DNA from: Aequorivita viscosa
Lineage (GTDB): Bacteria > Bacteroidota > Bacteroidia > Flavobacteriales > Flavobacteriaceae
DNA: 64,000 nt
Assembly (NCBI RefSeq): GCF_900106795.1
Contig: NZ_FNNS01000006.1
Span: 62,001 to 126,000, forward strand
Direction of reading: 5' to 3'
Shown: positions 16,989 to 26,523 of the stretch, piece after piece
How positions within the stretch are numbered: position 1 is the first letter of the stretch
How the letters are laid out: every line of letters begins with the position of its first letter
Notes under the pieces: generated by a model
Seen by the model: the letters and a program-made list of their open reading frames with translations, nothing else
Told to the model about the DNA's origin: nothing
The model's database searches: none
Made by a program: the position numbers and the translations under genes

Positions 16989-18203
16989 CTAGTATTCATC
17001 ATACGTATCTCCAAAGTTGAAAGTCAGTCCAAAGCGAAGCGTTCCGTCTAATGGTGTTACTGCCTTCCCCATTCCGAAAAGGTACGAGATATCGATATTG
17101 ATTGCGGTATATCTAAATCCAGCTCCAAAGGAAGCAAATTTTCTTCCCCCTTTTTCATCGCTTTCATTAAAATAACCACCTCTAAAAGCGAAAACGTCTT
17201 GATACCAGTATTCTGCACCTAATGCCCAAGTAAATTCTTTCATTTCTTCACTAAAACCACCTGGCGCATCGCCAAATGATTGAAACATTCCTTTCACAAA
17301 ACTTACATTAGGATCTTGTCCTTTATAAATGACATTGTTGTTTACAGGTTGACTTAAGTCTGGTTCTCCGTCAGGACCTACAACATATTCAGTTCCATAC
17401 ATTGGAGGAGTAGGCACTAAAAGTTTATTCACTTCGGCAGATACACCTACTTTATTGTATTCGTCAAGGATAAAATCGAAACCACCTCCTAGTGCTAAAT
17501 TGGTTGGAAGAAAGTTTTCTTGTCCTACTTCGTCATACTTCAAGGTTGGGCCAATATTTGAGATATTGAAACCCATTCTCCAACGTCCGTCGAAATCATT
17601 GTATGCAATTTCTTCACTTTGATAATATCCTGCAATATCCACAGCGAATGAACTAGCAGCGTGCGCATCCTCGGCTTGAGATTGTATTTTTAAATCTGAA
17701 CGTAAATACCTACCAGCAACCGCCATAGCGAAACGTTCGCTCAACCTAAGCGAGTATGAAACATCAAAAGTCATTTCATTCGGGCTTTGAATTAAAGGAA
17801 TTTGATCAGCAGTTTCACGCAATTCAATTTCCCCCAATTTAAAGTAACGGAAACTAGCAGCAACTGCACTTCGTTCACTTATTCGATTAAAGTAGGTTAA
17901 ATTTCCTAGAAATATATCGTTTACTAGTTTACTTAAATATGGAGTGTAGGTAATACCCACACCTTGCTTAGAGGTAATAAAAGCGTATTTTGCTGGGTTC
18001 CATTGCTGTGAAAAGGCATCTGCTGAAGTTGTTACTCCAATATCTCCCATACCAGCTGCACGAGGGTCCGCGGCTATCAGGACAAAGGGTACACCTGTTG
18101 TAATAACTCTAGAGTCAGTATCGTTTGGAACAACAACGGTTTCTTGTGAATGAGCCTGAAAAGCGAACAAACCTAACAAAATTGGTATAATTACTTTCTT
18201 CAT
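16989..18203 (-). CDS. porV: Type IX secretion outer-membrane protein PorV
   Basis: A 404-residue outer-membrane barrel of the FadL-like fold. In T9SS, PorV (LptO) collects cargo from the translocon and delivers it to the PorU sortase. The signal peptide ends near residue 19 (A-H-S-Q). The PorV opening P-F-V-L-I-A-A-D-P-R-A-A-G-M-G-D-I-G-V (in overlapping view, residues 40-58) and W-N-P-A-K are hallmarks. Downstream of porU by 34 bp, it follows the porU-porV order usual in Bacteroidota. Confidence 0.93.
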   Translation of the reverse strand: MKKVIIPILLGLFAFQAHSQETVVVPNDTDSRVITTGVPFVLIAADPRAAGMGDIGVTTSADAFSQQWNPAKYAFITSKQGVGITYTPYLSKLVNDIFLGNLTYFNRISERSAVAASFRYFKLGEIELRETADQIPLIQSPNEMTFDVSYSLRLSERFAMAVAGRYLRSDLKIQSQAEDAHAASSFAVDIAGYYQSEEIAYNDFDGRWRMGFNISNIGPTLKYDEVGQENFLPTNLALGGGFDFILDEYNKVGVSAEVNKLLVPTPPMYGTEYVVGPDGEPDLSQPVNNNVIYKGQDPNVSFVKGMFQSFGDAPGGFSEEMKEFTWALGAEYWYQDVFAFRGGYFNESDEKGGRKFASFGAGFRYTAINIDISYLFGMGKAVTPLDGTLRFGLTFNFGDTYDEY

Positions 18204-18237
18204 ATTTTTTAATTTTGGGCAAATATAATTTTAATTA

Positions 18238-21200
18238 TTAAAGGATAACAAGTTTCTCGAATTTTTCAACTCGCTGATTGGTTAACGTTGACTTTACGGT
18301 TATCTTATATACATACACACCTTTTCCGATACGATCGCCAAAATCGTCACGACCATCCCAAACAATATCGCGAGACAAGAAGCCGTCGGTATTAATTGTA
18401 TCGTTTTTAGTCCAAACAATTTTTCCGGTAACGGTAAAAACCTGTACCTGTACATCTAAAGGCTCGTACGGACGGTTATGATTAAACCAAAACTCGGTAT
18501 AATTTACGAACGGATTGGGGTAGTTAAGTACTCGTGTAATTTCTAATTTATCGTTTCCTGCAACGACAAATTGTATTTCGGTAGTAGATGAGTTATTGTA
18601 CACATCCCATGCTTTTAGGGTTAATGTGTGCAAACCATCGGAAAGGTCACTGAATTTATATTGTGTGGTTCCTCTAGTAAAATCGTCTACTTCGGTTTGA
18701 TAAAATTCGTTTAATACAAAAGGATTTGCTTCATCGCCATCAAGAATTGCGACTATATCGTGACCAATCCCGCTAGTGGTGTTAATACCATTTTCATCTT
18801 CAAGTTTGGCAATTAATACGGGTTTGTTATTGGTAACTCCTCCTGAAACGAAACTTTCATCATTCATATAAAGTTTAATTAACGGGCCTTCGTTATCAAT
18901 AGGTGCGTTTTCATCGAGTCCACCTACAGCGATATCTAAGTTAACACCTGTTCGGTCTTCAAGTTGATTTTCTTGTTTTCCATATAGGCTAATTCGTCCT
19001 TTACCTACTGGAATTTGAATATCGCGAGGCACTACAAATTCAAATTGAAAACGACCATTTGTGATGCTTGAACGGCCATTATACATACCTTCTCCTAAGG
19101 TTATAAAGTCCATAAAAACATTGTTATTGTCGTTATCCAAAGTTCTTCGCATTACATTTTTATCGAATACCTTAGATTCCAATGTTCCATTGTAGTTTGT
19201 TGCTACTTGCCCTGATTCATTTAAAACCTCCCCTTCTACTTTCACTCTACTCAATGCTTTTAACGTATCGGTTGCTTGCTCAATAGGTATTCCGTTAAGT
19301 TTTGTAATTCGAATATCTTTTTTAGGAAATGCTAGAGGTAGCGCTGGGTCTCCTACATAAAAAATTACGCGTCGGGATTTATAAGTAATATCGTTTTTAG
19401 TTAGGCGTAATGCTTCGGCAGGAACAATAGGCACATCCATATTATAGCCAAACATGGGGTTCGCCAGTTTTCTATTAAATTCAATTCCCACACCAATATA
19501 TACAGCGCGTGTAGTTGTTACCAATGAAATTGCTCCACCTTCTTTATTCTGAAATGTTAATTCACCTGCAGTTATTCGAAGCGGATTATCAAATTTTGTG
19601 AATTCGCAAGTTACAGTAACAAAACAAGGAAGGTTGTTTATGTTTCTTAATTCTTCAGCCATTTCTTTGGTATAAATTGCTTCGTGGGCTAATCCATCTT
19701 CTCCTCCATGTCCAAAATAATTTAATACAATGGCGCCTACATCTAAGGCATTTTTAATAGCTACGTTTACATCGGGATATCTATTACCTCCAGCAGAGGT
19801 TTGTTGTTGATAGGCATCGGAATGTATTTTCTTTACATTTATAAAGGGTTTGTTTTCTGAAATTTCATCTCCCAAATCGTCTAGGCTTTGCTGCAAAGAA
19901 CCCTCCGACGGATCGTCTGAATCGTCTGAAACAAGTACAAAGTTGGTTCGCCAATTACCATAAGAGCTTTTTGAAGAATAATTAACTATTTTATCGACTA
20001 AAGCGTTTGCCAAGGTAACATTGTCTGCGATTATCCTTCCCATAGCAATGTCGAGCCTATCAATATCGGCAAGTTTAACACCATTTTCGTCGTACGTCTC
20101 TCCTCCAATGGTACCTTCAGATTCATCCATCCCGCCATAAAAATCATCGGACATAAATGAATTAACCTCATGCTTTCCTTCGAGTGCGTGAAAAGTAGGC
20201 ACGATATTATTATTGTTAGGCAATCGGTTTTTATAGTCTACAGATGTATCGCCAAGGATACCGACATATTTAATTCGTTTTGAAGAGCTCGATGCATTAT
20301 AATATACGTAACGGATAAAGTTCCGAATAGCACCAATATCTTGTTTTCCTGAGCTGAACTCCTCATAAATTTTGTCGGTTGTAACCACCTTAACATTTAA
20401 TCCTCGCTCATTTTTATGGAATGATGCAAGTCTTAAGGCTGATTGTATTAAAAAAGGAGCTGTAATAATAATGTAGTCGACATCTTTAAAATTACCCGAT
20501 TCGTCTTTAAATATACTTCCTTTCAAATCTTGATTAGCAACAATTGGATTTGGAATTTTAACCGGAATGAGATAATCGTTTGGGTTAATAGCAACAAATT
20601 CGTGAACCTGCCCTAAATTTTGTTTAAACGCAATTGAAGATGCATTATCTACATTTTGTTTTGATGTAATAAAATAAGGATCGGTAACGTCCCACACCTG
20701 CGAAAATTGCGACGCATTGCTTATTTGATATTCACCAATTCCCATTAATCCAGCTGCTTTTTTGTATCTAAAAGCAAGCTGTCCATCTACTCCCATTAAT
20801 TTTCGTATTGCCTCTACACTCACATAATCTAGATACGCTACACTTGAAGGATTCCCGGAGTTATTGTAAACAAAATTTACGTTAACCGTTTCTCCCGCAA
20901 CTGGAATATCTCCAATAAAGTTTTTTGTATTTAAAAGCGTTCCAGACGGCAAAGCGGAATACACAAGAGGGTTGACCCCCGTTCCATTTATCGTTATTGC
21001 CATGGATGTCTGACTTTCAGACGCAGCTCCAGTTTTAATAACAACCTTCATAGGTTGTCCCGTAACTATATTAGGAAAAGAGAAGTCATAGTTTTGTTCT
21101 TTCTTTATATCAAAGCGATCTCCGTACCACACACGGCCCATTTTTGTTGGACTCTCTTCATCCTTTTCGTGAAATTGATAGTCATTAAATTCAGTTATAA

Positions 21201-22092
21201 TATGATTTGCCGTTCCCGAAGGCTCCACCATTGCAGTTACTCTTTTACCTGAACCTCCATCGGCAGTTACATAATAGTATGATTCGTCGCTATACGGGTT
21301 TAAATTTGAATCATTATCTGCAACATAGCCTTTGGTACTTGTTGCGTAAAACAGAATGTGATCGCTGCTGCCAAAACTGCCATCTTCTTCACCCACCACT
21401 TGAATGGCATTTTCAGGAAGATCAAAAACTGTATTGCGCGAATTTAGCAAGGGGAGCGTTTGCCCACCATTTCCATATATTTTTAGGTTACGCGGATTGA
21501 TGTTTTGCGTATTCATCCCCAAACTTTCCAGAAATGACTTATCTATTTTATGAACTCCTGTTTCTTCTACTTTAAATTTAAACCATTGGCCCGTTGCCAG
21601 AACAGAATTAGTTAACGATGGCGGCACGTTTCTTTTTTGTGGCCCATAACTGTAATCTACCGAAAAAGAAAGTAACTTTTTATAAATTCCGTTCTCCTTA
21701 ATAATAGGTGAAATAGTGAAGATTGTATATAGAATATCTCGAGCACTAGTTGTGGCAATTGAGTATGTAAGTTGTTCAGGAATTAAATTATCATCAATTT
21801 TAGCAAGCTCTGTCGATGAAGGCGAACCATATTTCACGTTAAAAACCCGTACAGAATTCTTATCGGCAAAATTGGAGTCTTCCCATTGCGTGGTATAACT
21901 GGGCACACCTGAACCAAGATCTAAGTTTAAAAGATCCCACGAAGGCTCATTCGCCTTTTGGGCAGAATTGTTTTGATACATATCGGAATGTTTCGGACTA
22001 GAGCCTTCCCAATATATATTAATCGTTTTGGTCTGTGATGCCCCTAAAAAAGGCAGGACCAATAAAATCAAAATGGATAGTGTTTTTCTCAT
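18238..22092 (-). CDS. porU: Type IX secretion sortase PorU
   Basis: This large surface protease removes C-terminal sorting signals of T9SS cargo and attaches cargo to lipopolysaccharide. Started at the ATG at 22092 it has 1284 residues and a clean signal peptide (K-T-L-S-I-L-I-L-L-V, cut after G-A-S-Q). An in-frame ATG at 22113 would add seven residues but falls in a promoter-like TATATTTG box (22111-22118, minus strand). The gingipain-type C25 domain has its His in Y-F-G-H-G-G (about residue 795-800) and Cys in V-T-C-E-F (about 827-830). The C-terminus carries its own type A sorting domain (Y-P-N-P-F, ending K-L-V-I-L). It is divergent from gldJ. Confidence 0.94.
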   Translation of the reverse strand: MRKTLSILILLVLPFLGASQTKTINIYWEGSSPKHSDMYQNNSAQKANEPSWDLLNLDLGSGVPSYTTQWEDSNFADKNSVRVFNVKYGSPSSTELAKIDDNLIPEQLTYSIATTSARDILYTIFTISPIIKENGIYKKLLSFSVDYSYGPQKRNVPPSLTNSVLATGQWFKFKVEETGVHKIDKSFLESLGMNTQNINPRNLKIYGNGGQTLPLLNSRNTVFDLPENAIQVVGEEDGSFGSSDHILFYATSTKGYVADNDSNLNPYSDESYYYVTADGGSGKRVTAMVEPSGTANHIITEFNDYQFHEKDEESPTKMGRVWYGDRFDIKKEQNYDFSFPNIVTGQPMKVVIKTGAASESQTSMAITINGTGVNPLVYSALPSGTLLNTKNFIGDIPVAGETVNVNFVYNNSGNPSSVAYLDYVSVEAIRKLMGVDGQLAFRYKKAAGLMGIGEYQISNASQFSQVWDVTDPYFITSKQNVDNASSIAFKQNLGQVHEFVAINPNDYLIPVKIPNPIVANQDLKGSIFKDESGNFKDVDYIIITAPFLIQSALRLASFHKNERGLNVKVVTTDKIYEEFSSGKQDIGAIRNFIRYVYYNASSSSKRIKYVGILGDTSVDYKNRLPNNNNIVPTFHALEGKHEVNSFMSDDFYGGMDESEGTIGGETYDENGVKLADIDRLDIAMGRIIADNVTLANALVDKIVNYSSKSSYGNWRTNFVLVSDDSDDPSEGSLQQSLDDLGDEISENKPFINVKKIHSDAYQQQTSAGGNRYPDVNVAIKNALDVGAIVLNYFGHGGEDGLAHEAIYTKEMAEELRNINNLPCFVTVTCEFTKFDNPLRITAGELTFQNKEGGAISLVTTTRAVYIGVGIEFNRKLANPMFGYNMDVPIVPAEALRLTKNDITYKSRRVIFYVGDPALPLAFPKKDIRITKLNGIPIEQATDTLKALSRVKVEGEVLNESGQVATNYNGTLESKVFDKNVMRRTLDNDNNNVFMDFITLGEGMYNGRSSITNGRFQFEFVVPRDIQIPVGKGRISLYGKQENQLEDRTGVNLDIAVGGLDENAPIDNEGPLIKLYMNDESFVSGGVTNNKPVLIAKLEDENGINTTSGIGHDIVAILDGDEANPFVLNEFYQTEVDDFTRGTTQYKFSDLSDGLHTLTLKAWDVYNNSSTTEIQFVVAGNDKLEITRVLNYPNPFVNYTEFWFNHNRPYEPLDVQVQVFTVTGKIVWTKNDTINTDGFLSRDIVWDGRDDFGDRIGKGVYVYKITVKSTLTNQRVEKFEKLVIL

Positions 22093-22110
22093 CAATACTT
22101 TATAACGCTT

Positions 22111-22118
22111 CAAATATA
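22111..22118 (-). promoter_or_regulatory. Candidate -7 box for porU
   Basis: The minus strand reads TATATTTG, matching TAnnTTTG. It lies 18 bp before the ATG at 22092 and overlaps the upstream in-frame ATG at 22113, which argues for the shorter porU start. No TTTG at the exact -33 spacing was found. Confidence 0.4.
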
Positions 22119-22301
22119 CACTTAGTATAACTGAAAATTGAAACAGAAGGTTAAAAGTACATTAGGATAATAAATTTAAAACTAATACGTTTGTATACCT
22201 GTAACTAATCATAACTCCCCAATCGCAATAATGGTGAAATATTATTGTGGATTTATCGTTAATTACTATATTGCAAACCCAATTTTATCATAATTGAATC
22301 T

Positions 22302-23978
22302 ATGATGTTAAGAAAAAAACTAGCAATAAAGCTACTTATTACTGTTGTTGCCGCATCGTTATTTGTATCGTGCAACAAATCTAGAGACTACAAAAATAGT
22401 TCTCGTGCCACTGGTTGGAAGATGAATGCCAAAGAAGGAGGCTTTCAATACAACCCAAAGGTTAGGGAACAAGAAACAGGACCCGGTCTTGTTTTTGTAG
22501 AAGGTGGAACTTTTACTATGGGTAGAGTTCAGGATGATCCAATGCACGATTGGAACAACACCCCTACACAACAACACGTTCAGTCGTTTTATATGGACGA
22601 AACTGAAGTAACCAACCTAATGTATCTTGAGTACTTAGACTGGTTAAAAAAGGTATTCCCACCAAGTGATGAAAATTACCGAAGAATTTATGACGGTGCC
22701 GTTCCAGATACGTTGGTTTGGAGAAATCGCTTAGGGTATAATGAAGTTATGACTAACAATTACCTGCGTCATCCTGCCTATGCAGAATATCCTGTTGTGG
22801 GTGTTAGTTGGATTCAAGCAGTTGAATTCAGTAATTGGAGATCAGACAGAGTAAATGAAATGCTTCTTGAAAAAGAAGGGATTACTGCTAAAAATGGCCG
22901 TTACAACACCAAACCAGGTGAAATTTTTAGTACTGAAACTTATTTGAGCGCCCCAACCCTTACCTATGGTGGAAATGACTCAATTACTCGCGGTGGAAAG
23001 GTATCTGAAAACATTAAGAAGAAAAGTACAGATAGCACCAATTTATACATACAACGTAAAGACGGAATTTTACTTCCTGCATATAGGCTACCAACAGAAG
23101 CTGAATGGGAGTTTGCTGCTTTAGGACTTTCAGGTCTTCGTAACTACAATGTATATCGTGGAAAGAAAAAATATCCTTGGGAAGGACAATATACTCGTTC
23201 AGGAAACAAGAGAAGCCGGGGAGATCAATTAGCAAACTTTAAGCAAGGTGCTGGGGATTATGGTGGAATTTCAGGATGGAGTGACGATGGTGCCGATATT
23301 ACAGCACAGGTAAAATCATATCCACCGAATGATTTTGGTCTATATGATATGGCTGGTAACGTTGCCGAATGGGTAGCCGATGTGTATCGCCCTATAATTG
23401 ATAACGATTATAACGATTTTAACTACTATCGTGGAAATGTTTACACTAAAAATGCAATTGACGAAAACGGAAAAGTTGTAGTAATTACAGCAGACTCTAT
23501 AGTATACGATACCTTAAGCAATGGAAAGATAGTTGCTAGAGGCCTTCCAGGACAAATTTTACAAGTTCCTATAGACGAAAACGAAACGTATTTGCGTACC
23601 AATTTCTCGAAAAGTGACAACCGTAACTATAGAGATGGTGATAAACCTTCAACTCGTCATTACCAATCATTTGGAGGTGAGACTGAAGAAATAGAAGAAG
23701 ATGATAAGCGTATGTACAACGCGCCAGTTCCTAAAGTATATGCAGACAGCACAGGTGCTTTAGACAGACAGTATGATAAAGCTTCTAGTCGTACTACCTT
23801 AATAGACAATGAAGTTCGTGTTTACAAAGGTGGTTCTTGGAGAGACCGTGATTACTGGTTAGACCCAGCACAAAGACGCTATTTCCCTCAAGATATGGCA
23901 ACCGATTATATCGGATTTAGATGTGCAATGAGCCGAGTAGGTTCAAAATCTAAACAAGGAAAACGCCCACGTGGGTAA
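22302..23978 (+). CDS. gldJ: Gliding-motility lipoprotein GldJ
   Basis: A 558-residue lipoprotein needed for gliding and for stability of the T9SS motor component GldK in Flavobacterium. The lipobox ends at Cys24 (L-F-V-S-C). A formylglycine-generating-enzyme/sulfatase-modifying-factor-like fold follows: G-G-T-F-T-M-G near 67-73, D-E-T-E-V-T-N near 98-104, R-L-P-T-E-A-E-W-E-F near 260, A-G-N-V-A-E-W near 350 and G-F-R-C-A-M at the end. A long insertion separates the halves, as in GldJ. It is divergent from porU across about 200 bp and ends in a strong terminator at 24001. Confidence 0.95.
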   Translation: MMLRKKLAIKLLITVVAASLFVSCNKSRDYKNSSRATGWKMNAKEGGFQYNPKVREQETGPGLVFVEGGTFTMGRVQDDPMHDWNNTPTQQHVQSFYMDETEVTNLMYLEYLDWLKKVFPPSDENYRRIYDGAVPDTLVWRNRLGYNEVMTNNYLRHPAYAEYPVVGVSWIQAVEFSNWRSDRVNEMLLEKEGITAKNGRYNTKPGEIFSTETYLSAPTLTYGGNDSITRGGKVSENIKKKSTDSTNLYIQRKDGILLPAYRLPTEAEWEFAALGLSGLRNYNVYRGKKKYPWEGQYTRSGNKRSRGDQLANFKQGAGDYGGISGWSDDGADITAQVKSYPPNDFGLYDMAGNVAEWVADVYRPIIDNDYNDFNYYRGNVYTKNAIDENGKVVVITADSIVYDTLSNGKIVARGLPGQILQVPIDENETYLRTNFSKSDNRNYRDGDKPSTRHYQSFGGETEEIEEDDKRMYNAPVPKVYADSTGALDRQYDKASSRTTLIDNEVRVYKGGSWRDRDYWLDPAQRRYFPQDMATDYIGFRCAMSRVGSKSKQGKRPRG

Positions 23979-24000
23979 GATTTCATAATTAATAAAAACA

Positions 24001-24032
24001 ACCCTCCGTGAGTAAATCTTCGGAGGGTTTTT
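24001..24032 (+). terminator. Intrinsic terminator of gldJ
   Basis: An 8-bp G/C-rich stem (24001-24008 with 24021-24028), a 12-base loop and a T run (24028-24032). It lies 22 bp after the gldJ stop and only 13 bp before the murF ATG. So murF must either rely on readthrough or have a promoter inside this short region. Confidence 0.8.
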
Positions 24033-24045
24033 ACATGCTACACCT

Positions 24046-25326
24046 ATGGATAAGGAAGTTCTTTACCGTCATTATTTAGAAAGCAGCGGTGTTTGTACTG
24101 ATACCCGAAATATCACAAACAACTGTCTGTTCTTTGCCCTTAAAGGCGATAATTTTAATGGAAATTTATTTGCACAAGAAGCTTTAGACAGCGGAGCTCG
24201 TGTGGCCGTTATAGACGATCCGAAATTTCACAAAACAACAGGCGAAACTTTTCTTGTACACAACACACTTCTTGCGCTCCAAGAACTTGCTCAGTTTCAC
24301 CGCACGCATTTAACGGCAAAAATAATTGCGCTTACTGGGAGTAACGGTAAAACTACCACCAAGGAGCTCATTAACGCTGTGCTATCTCAAGAATTCAATG
24401 TAACAGCAACGAAGGGAAACCTGAATAATCATATTGGAGTTCCATTAACCCTACTATCCATGACTGCTGAAACCGAATTAGGAATTGTAGAAATGGGCGC
24501 AAATCATCTAGGTGAAATTAAGATGTTGAGTGACATAGCGCAACCTGACTATGGGTATATTACAAATTTTGGAAAGGCACACCTTGAAGGCTTTGGGAGC
24601 CTTGAAGGTGTAGTAAAAGGTAAAACCGAATTATACACTTTTCTAAAAAAGAATGATAGAAAAATTTTCATTAATGCGAATGACCCGAAACAATTAGAAT
24701 ATTCAAATGGCATAAAACGCATAACCTTTGGCACTTCAACTAGTGATTACAGCATAGACTTACTTGACGCCCACAATAAGCTGTTATTAGAGTTTGAGGG
24801 TACAAAGATTCAAAGTAATTTAGTTGGGGCTTATAACTTCGTAAACATTTCTGCCGCAATTGCAATGGGAGCGTATTTTGGAATTTCTACAGCTAAAATA
24901 AAAGAAGGGATTGAAAGTTACATCCCCTCAAACAATCGCTCTCAACTTCTAAAAAAAGACACTAATACAATCTTAATGGACGCTTATAATGCCAACCCGA
25001 CCAGCATGATGGCAGCCCTAGAAAATTTTAAACAAGCCGAAGGAAATAATAAAATATTGTTCTTAGGCGATATGTTCGAACTGGGTACCGATGCAGCAGG
25101 GGAACATCAAGCTATTGTCGATTTTCTTGCTACAAACGCATTTGGAAAAGTATTTTTTGTAGGTGAAAACTTTTATAAAACCAAGCATGAAGCCGAGCAT
25201 ATAAAACTATTTAAGACTTTTGAAGAATTAAAAAAGGAAATCCAAGCCCTGGCCCCAACCCATGCTTCAATTTTAATAAAAGCATCACGTGGAATGGCCA
25301 TGGAGCGAATTTTAGAAATTTTGTAA
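24046..25326 (+). CDS. murF: UDP-N-acetylmuramoyl-tripeptide--D-Ala-D-Ala ligase
   Basis: The 426-residue cytoplasmic ligase adds D-Ala-D-Ala to the peptidoglycan precursor. The ATP loop T-G-S-N-G-K-T-T-T is at 97-105, E-M-G-A-N-H is near residue 150 and N-N-R-S-Q near 301. D-A-Y-N-A-N-P near 317 is the conserved Mur ligase ADP-side motif. Family length is about 430, so it is complete. A gldJ-murF order is common in Flavobacteriaceae. The ATG is in the descending arm region of the gldJ terminator neighbourhood. Confidence 0.95.
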   Translation: MDKEVLYRHYLESSGVCTDTRNITNNCLFFALKGDNFNGNLFAQEALDSGARVAVIDDPKFHKTTGETFLVHNTLLALQELAQFHRTHLTAKIIALTGSNGKTTTKELINAVLSQEFNVTATKGNLNNHIGVPLTLLSMTAETELGIVEMGANHLGEIKMLSDIAQPDYGYITNFGKAHLEGFGSLEGVVKGKTELYTFLKKNDRKIFINANDPKQLEYSNGIKRITFGTSTSDYSIDLLDAHNKLLLEFEGTKIQSNLVGAYNFVNISAAIAMGAYFGISTAKIKEGIESYIPSNNRSQLLKKDTNTILMDAYNANPTSMMAALENFKQAEGNNKILFLGDMFELGTDAAGEHQAIVDFLATNAFGKVFFVGENFYKTKHEAEHIKLFKTFEELKKEIQALAPTHASILIKASRGMAMERILEIL

Positions 25327-25533
25327 GCTAGTTTGAAACCGCCTAGACCTTATATGACGTTTCTGTTACTGCCCTTGGTTTGTTTTTGATGCTCAAATAG
25401 ACAATTAATAAAGCATGCTTACCCGTGGTACATTTTGAACAGAATTAAACAATTTTTGCCGAGCTTCCTGATATCGGTATGGTTGGCGGTTCTTGTAACA
25501 GGTGTAGGCCGCTTTTTTTTTAAAACCCAGACA
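25327..25533. other. Non-coding stretch with a pdhA-like fragment
   Basis: About 200 bp after murF with no gene. Bases 25458-25501 match 14928-14971 inside pdhA at 40 of 44 positions. On the minus strand the fragment reads V-T-R-T-A-N-H-T-D-I-R-K-L-G, against V-A-R-T-A-N-H-T-D-I-W-K-L-G in E1 alpha. No further pdhA sequence continues on either side, so it is a scrap and not a pseudogene of full length. Confidence 0.55.
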
Positions 25534-26079
25534 CTATTCAGTTACAGAACTCCAATTTTCTCCTGTTTTTATCCTATGAATTTGCGTATCAGATACCCCA
25601 AAACGCTTAGCAATCATATTAATTCTGGTTCTATTATTCTTTAATTGGCGTTTGATGATTTTTACTTTTCCTTCGCTTAATTTACCAATGTTTCTACTTC
25701 TTCTTTCAACCACCTCTTCCCAATTTGGATTGTTGAATTGATGAAGTTCTTTTTCTCTTTTAGTGGCCCACTTCAGGTTTTCCACGCGATTATCGGTTTT
25801 ATCATAATTTAAATGGATAACACAAATTCCGTCGTTTTTTTCAAGAAAATGTTCGGCAACAAGCTTGTGTACGTATCTACTTGTTTGCTTTCCGTTCTTT
25901 TTTTGTTTGACAGGTAAATTCTGATAGCCATTAATAAAATATTCTTTAACCAAAAATTCTTCTTCAGTTTTACAATTAATAATTCTACCGTAATTTGATA
26001 TTTTAAATTTTTCATCTTCTGAAATTTTTTCGTCAAACTGAATGTCTTTCCATTCCTCATTCCATAAATTTCGTATCAT
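25534..26079 (-). CDS. NUMOD4/HNH homing-type endonuclease, free-standing
   Basis: A 181-residue predicted DNA-cutting protein. The NUMOD4 motif is at the N-terminus (E-E-W-K-D-I, then F-K-I-S-N-Y-G-R-I, about 8-33). An HNH-3 domain follows (Y-V-H-K-L-V-A-E-H-F near 67-76, then I-H-L-N-Y-D-K-T-D-N-R-V-E-N-L-K-W, about 88-104). A C-terminal helix-turn-helix ends I-A-K-R-F-G-V-S-D-T-Q-I-H-R-I-K-T-G. The domain order is complete. It is not inside an intron or intein that I can see. It lies among gene scraps, fitting mobile behaviour, and no partner gene is evident. Confidence 0.85.
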   Translation of the reverse strand: MIRNLWNEEWKDIQFDEKISEDEKFKISNYGRIINCKTEEEFLVKEYFINGYQNLPVKQKKNGKQTSRYVHKLVAEHFLEKNDGICVIHLNYDKTDNRVENLKWATKREKELHQFNNPNWEEVVERRSRNIGKLSEGKVKIIKRQLKNNRTRINMIAKRFGVSDTQIHRIKTGENWSSVTE

Positions 26080-26166
26080 TCTCGCTAAATTTTTAAATTT
26101 CTAACTAAGGGTACTATATTGTTTATTCTTAATTTCTATTATTTTTAAATTCTATTTTCTTCAAAG

Positions 26167-26418
26167 TTATTGACTTAACCAAATATAAACATGCTCAATA
26201 TATGTGCACTCATCATTTATTAAATTATAAATTCCTAATTCGCCTCCCGACGGGCAACCACCTACTGCTATTGCGGCAATATCATAAGTTTCATTGAAAA
26301 CTGGCGGCGATATACTTAATTTTCCTGTTGGACATTTTTCCCAAAGAACTTCCCTATAATTTTGACTTCCTACATTTTGATGAATCGAGTCTAACTGACT
26401 TAAATTCAATAATTCCAT
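26167..26418 (-). CDS. Small hypothetical protein
   Basis: An 83-residue frame with an ATG start and no recognised family. It has two cysteines flanking a G-G-C-P-S-G-G-E-L turn and another late in the chain, no signal peptide and no membrane helix. It lies 88 bp downstream of the endonuclease start in an accessory zone that contains broken genes, so it may be a remnant of a larger protein. Coding status is uncertain. Confidence 0.35.
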   Translation of the reverse strand: MELLNLSQLDSIHQNVGSQNYREVLWEKCPTGKLSISPPVFNETYDIAAIAVGGCPSGGELGIYNLINDECTYIEHVYIWLSQ

Positions 26419-26523
26419 GTCAAAATTTAGATTAAGCTGAAAAATCCGAAACTGTTTATCATTTCAATTCAACTATAGCCAACCAATTTATATATGAAAC
26501 AGCAACACAGTGCATATATTTCA

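Noticed and set aside
25435-25644. A 69-codon plus-strand frame over the pdhA-like fragment
   Set aside because: It is antisense to the pdhA-like reading, has no family features and runs into the endonuclease gene. The shared sequence explains it.
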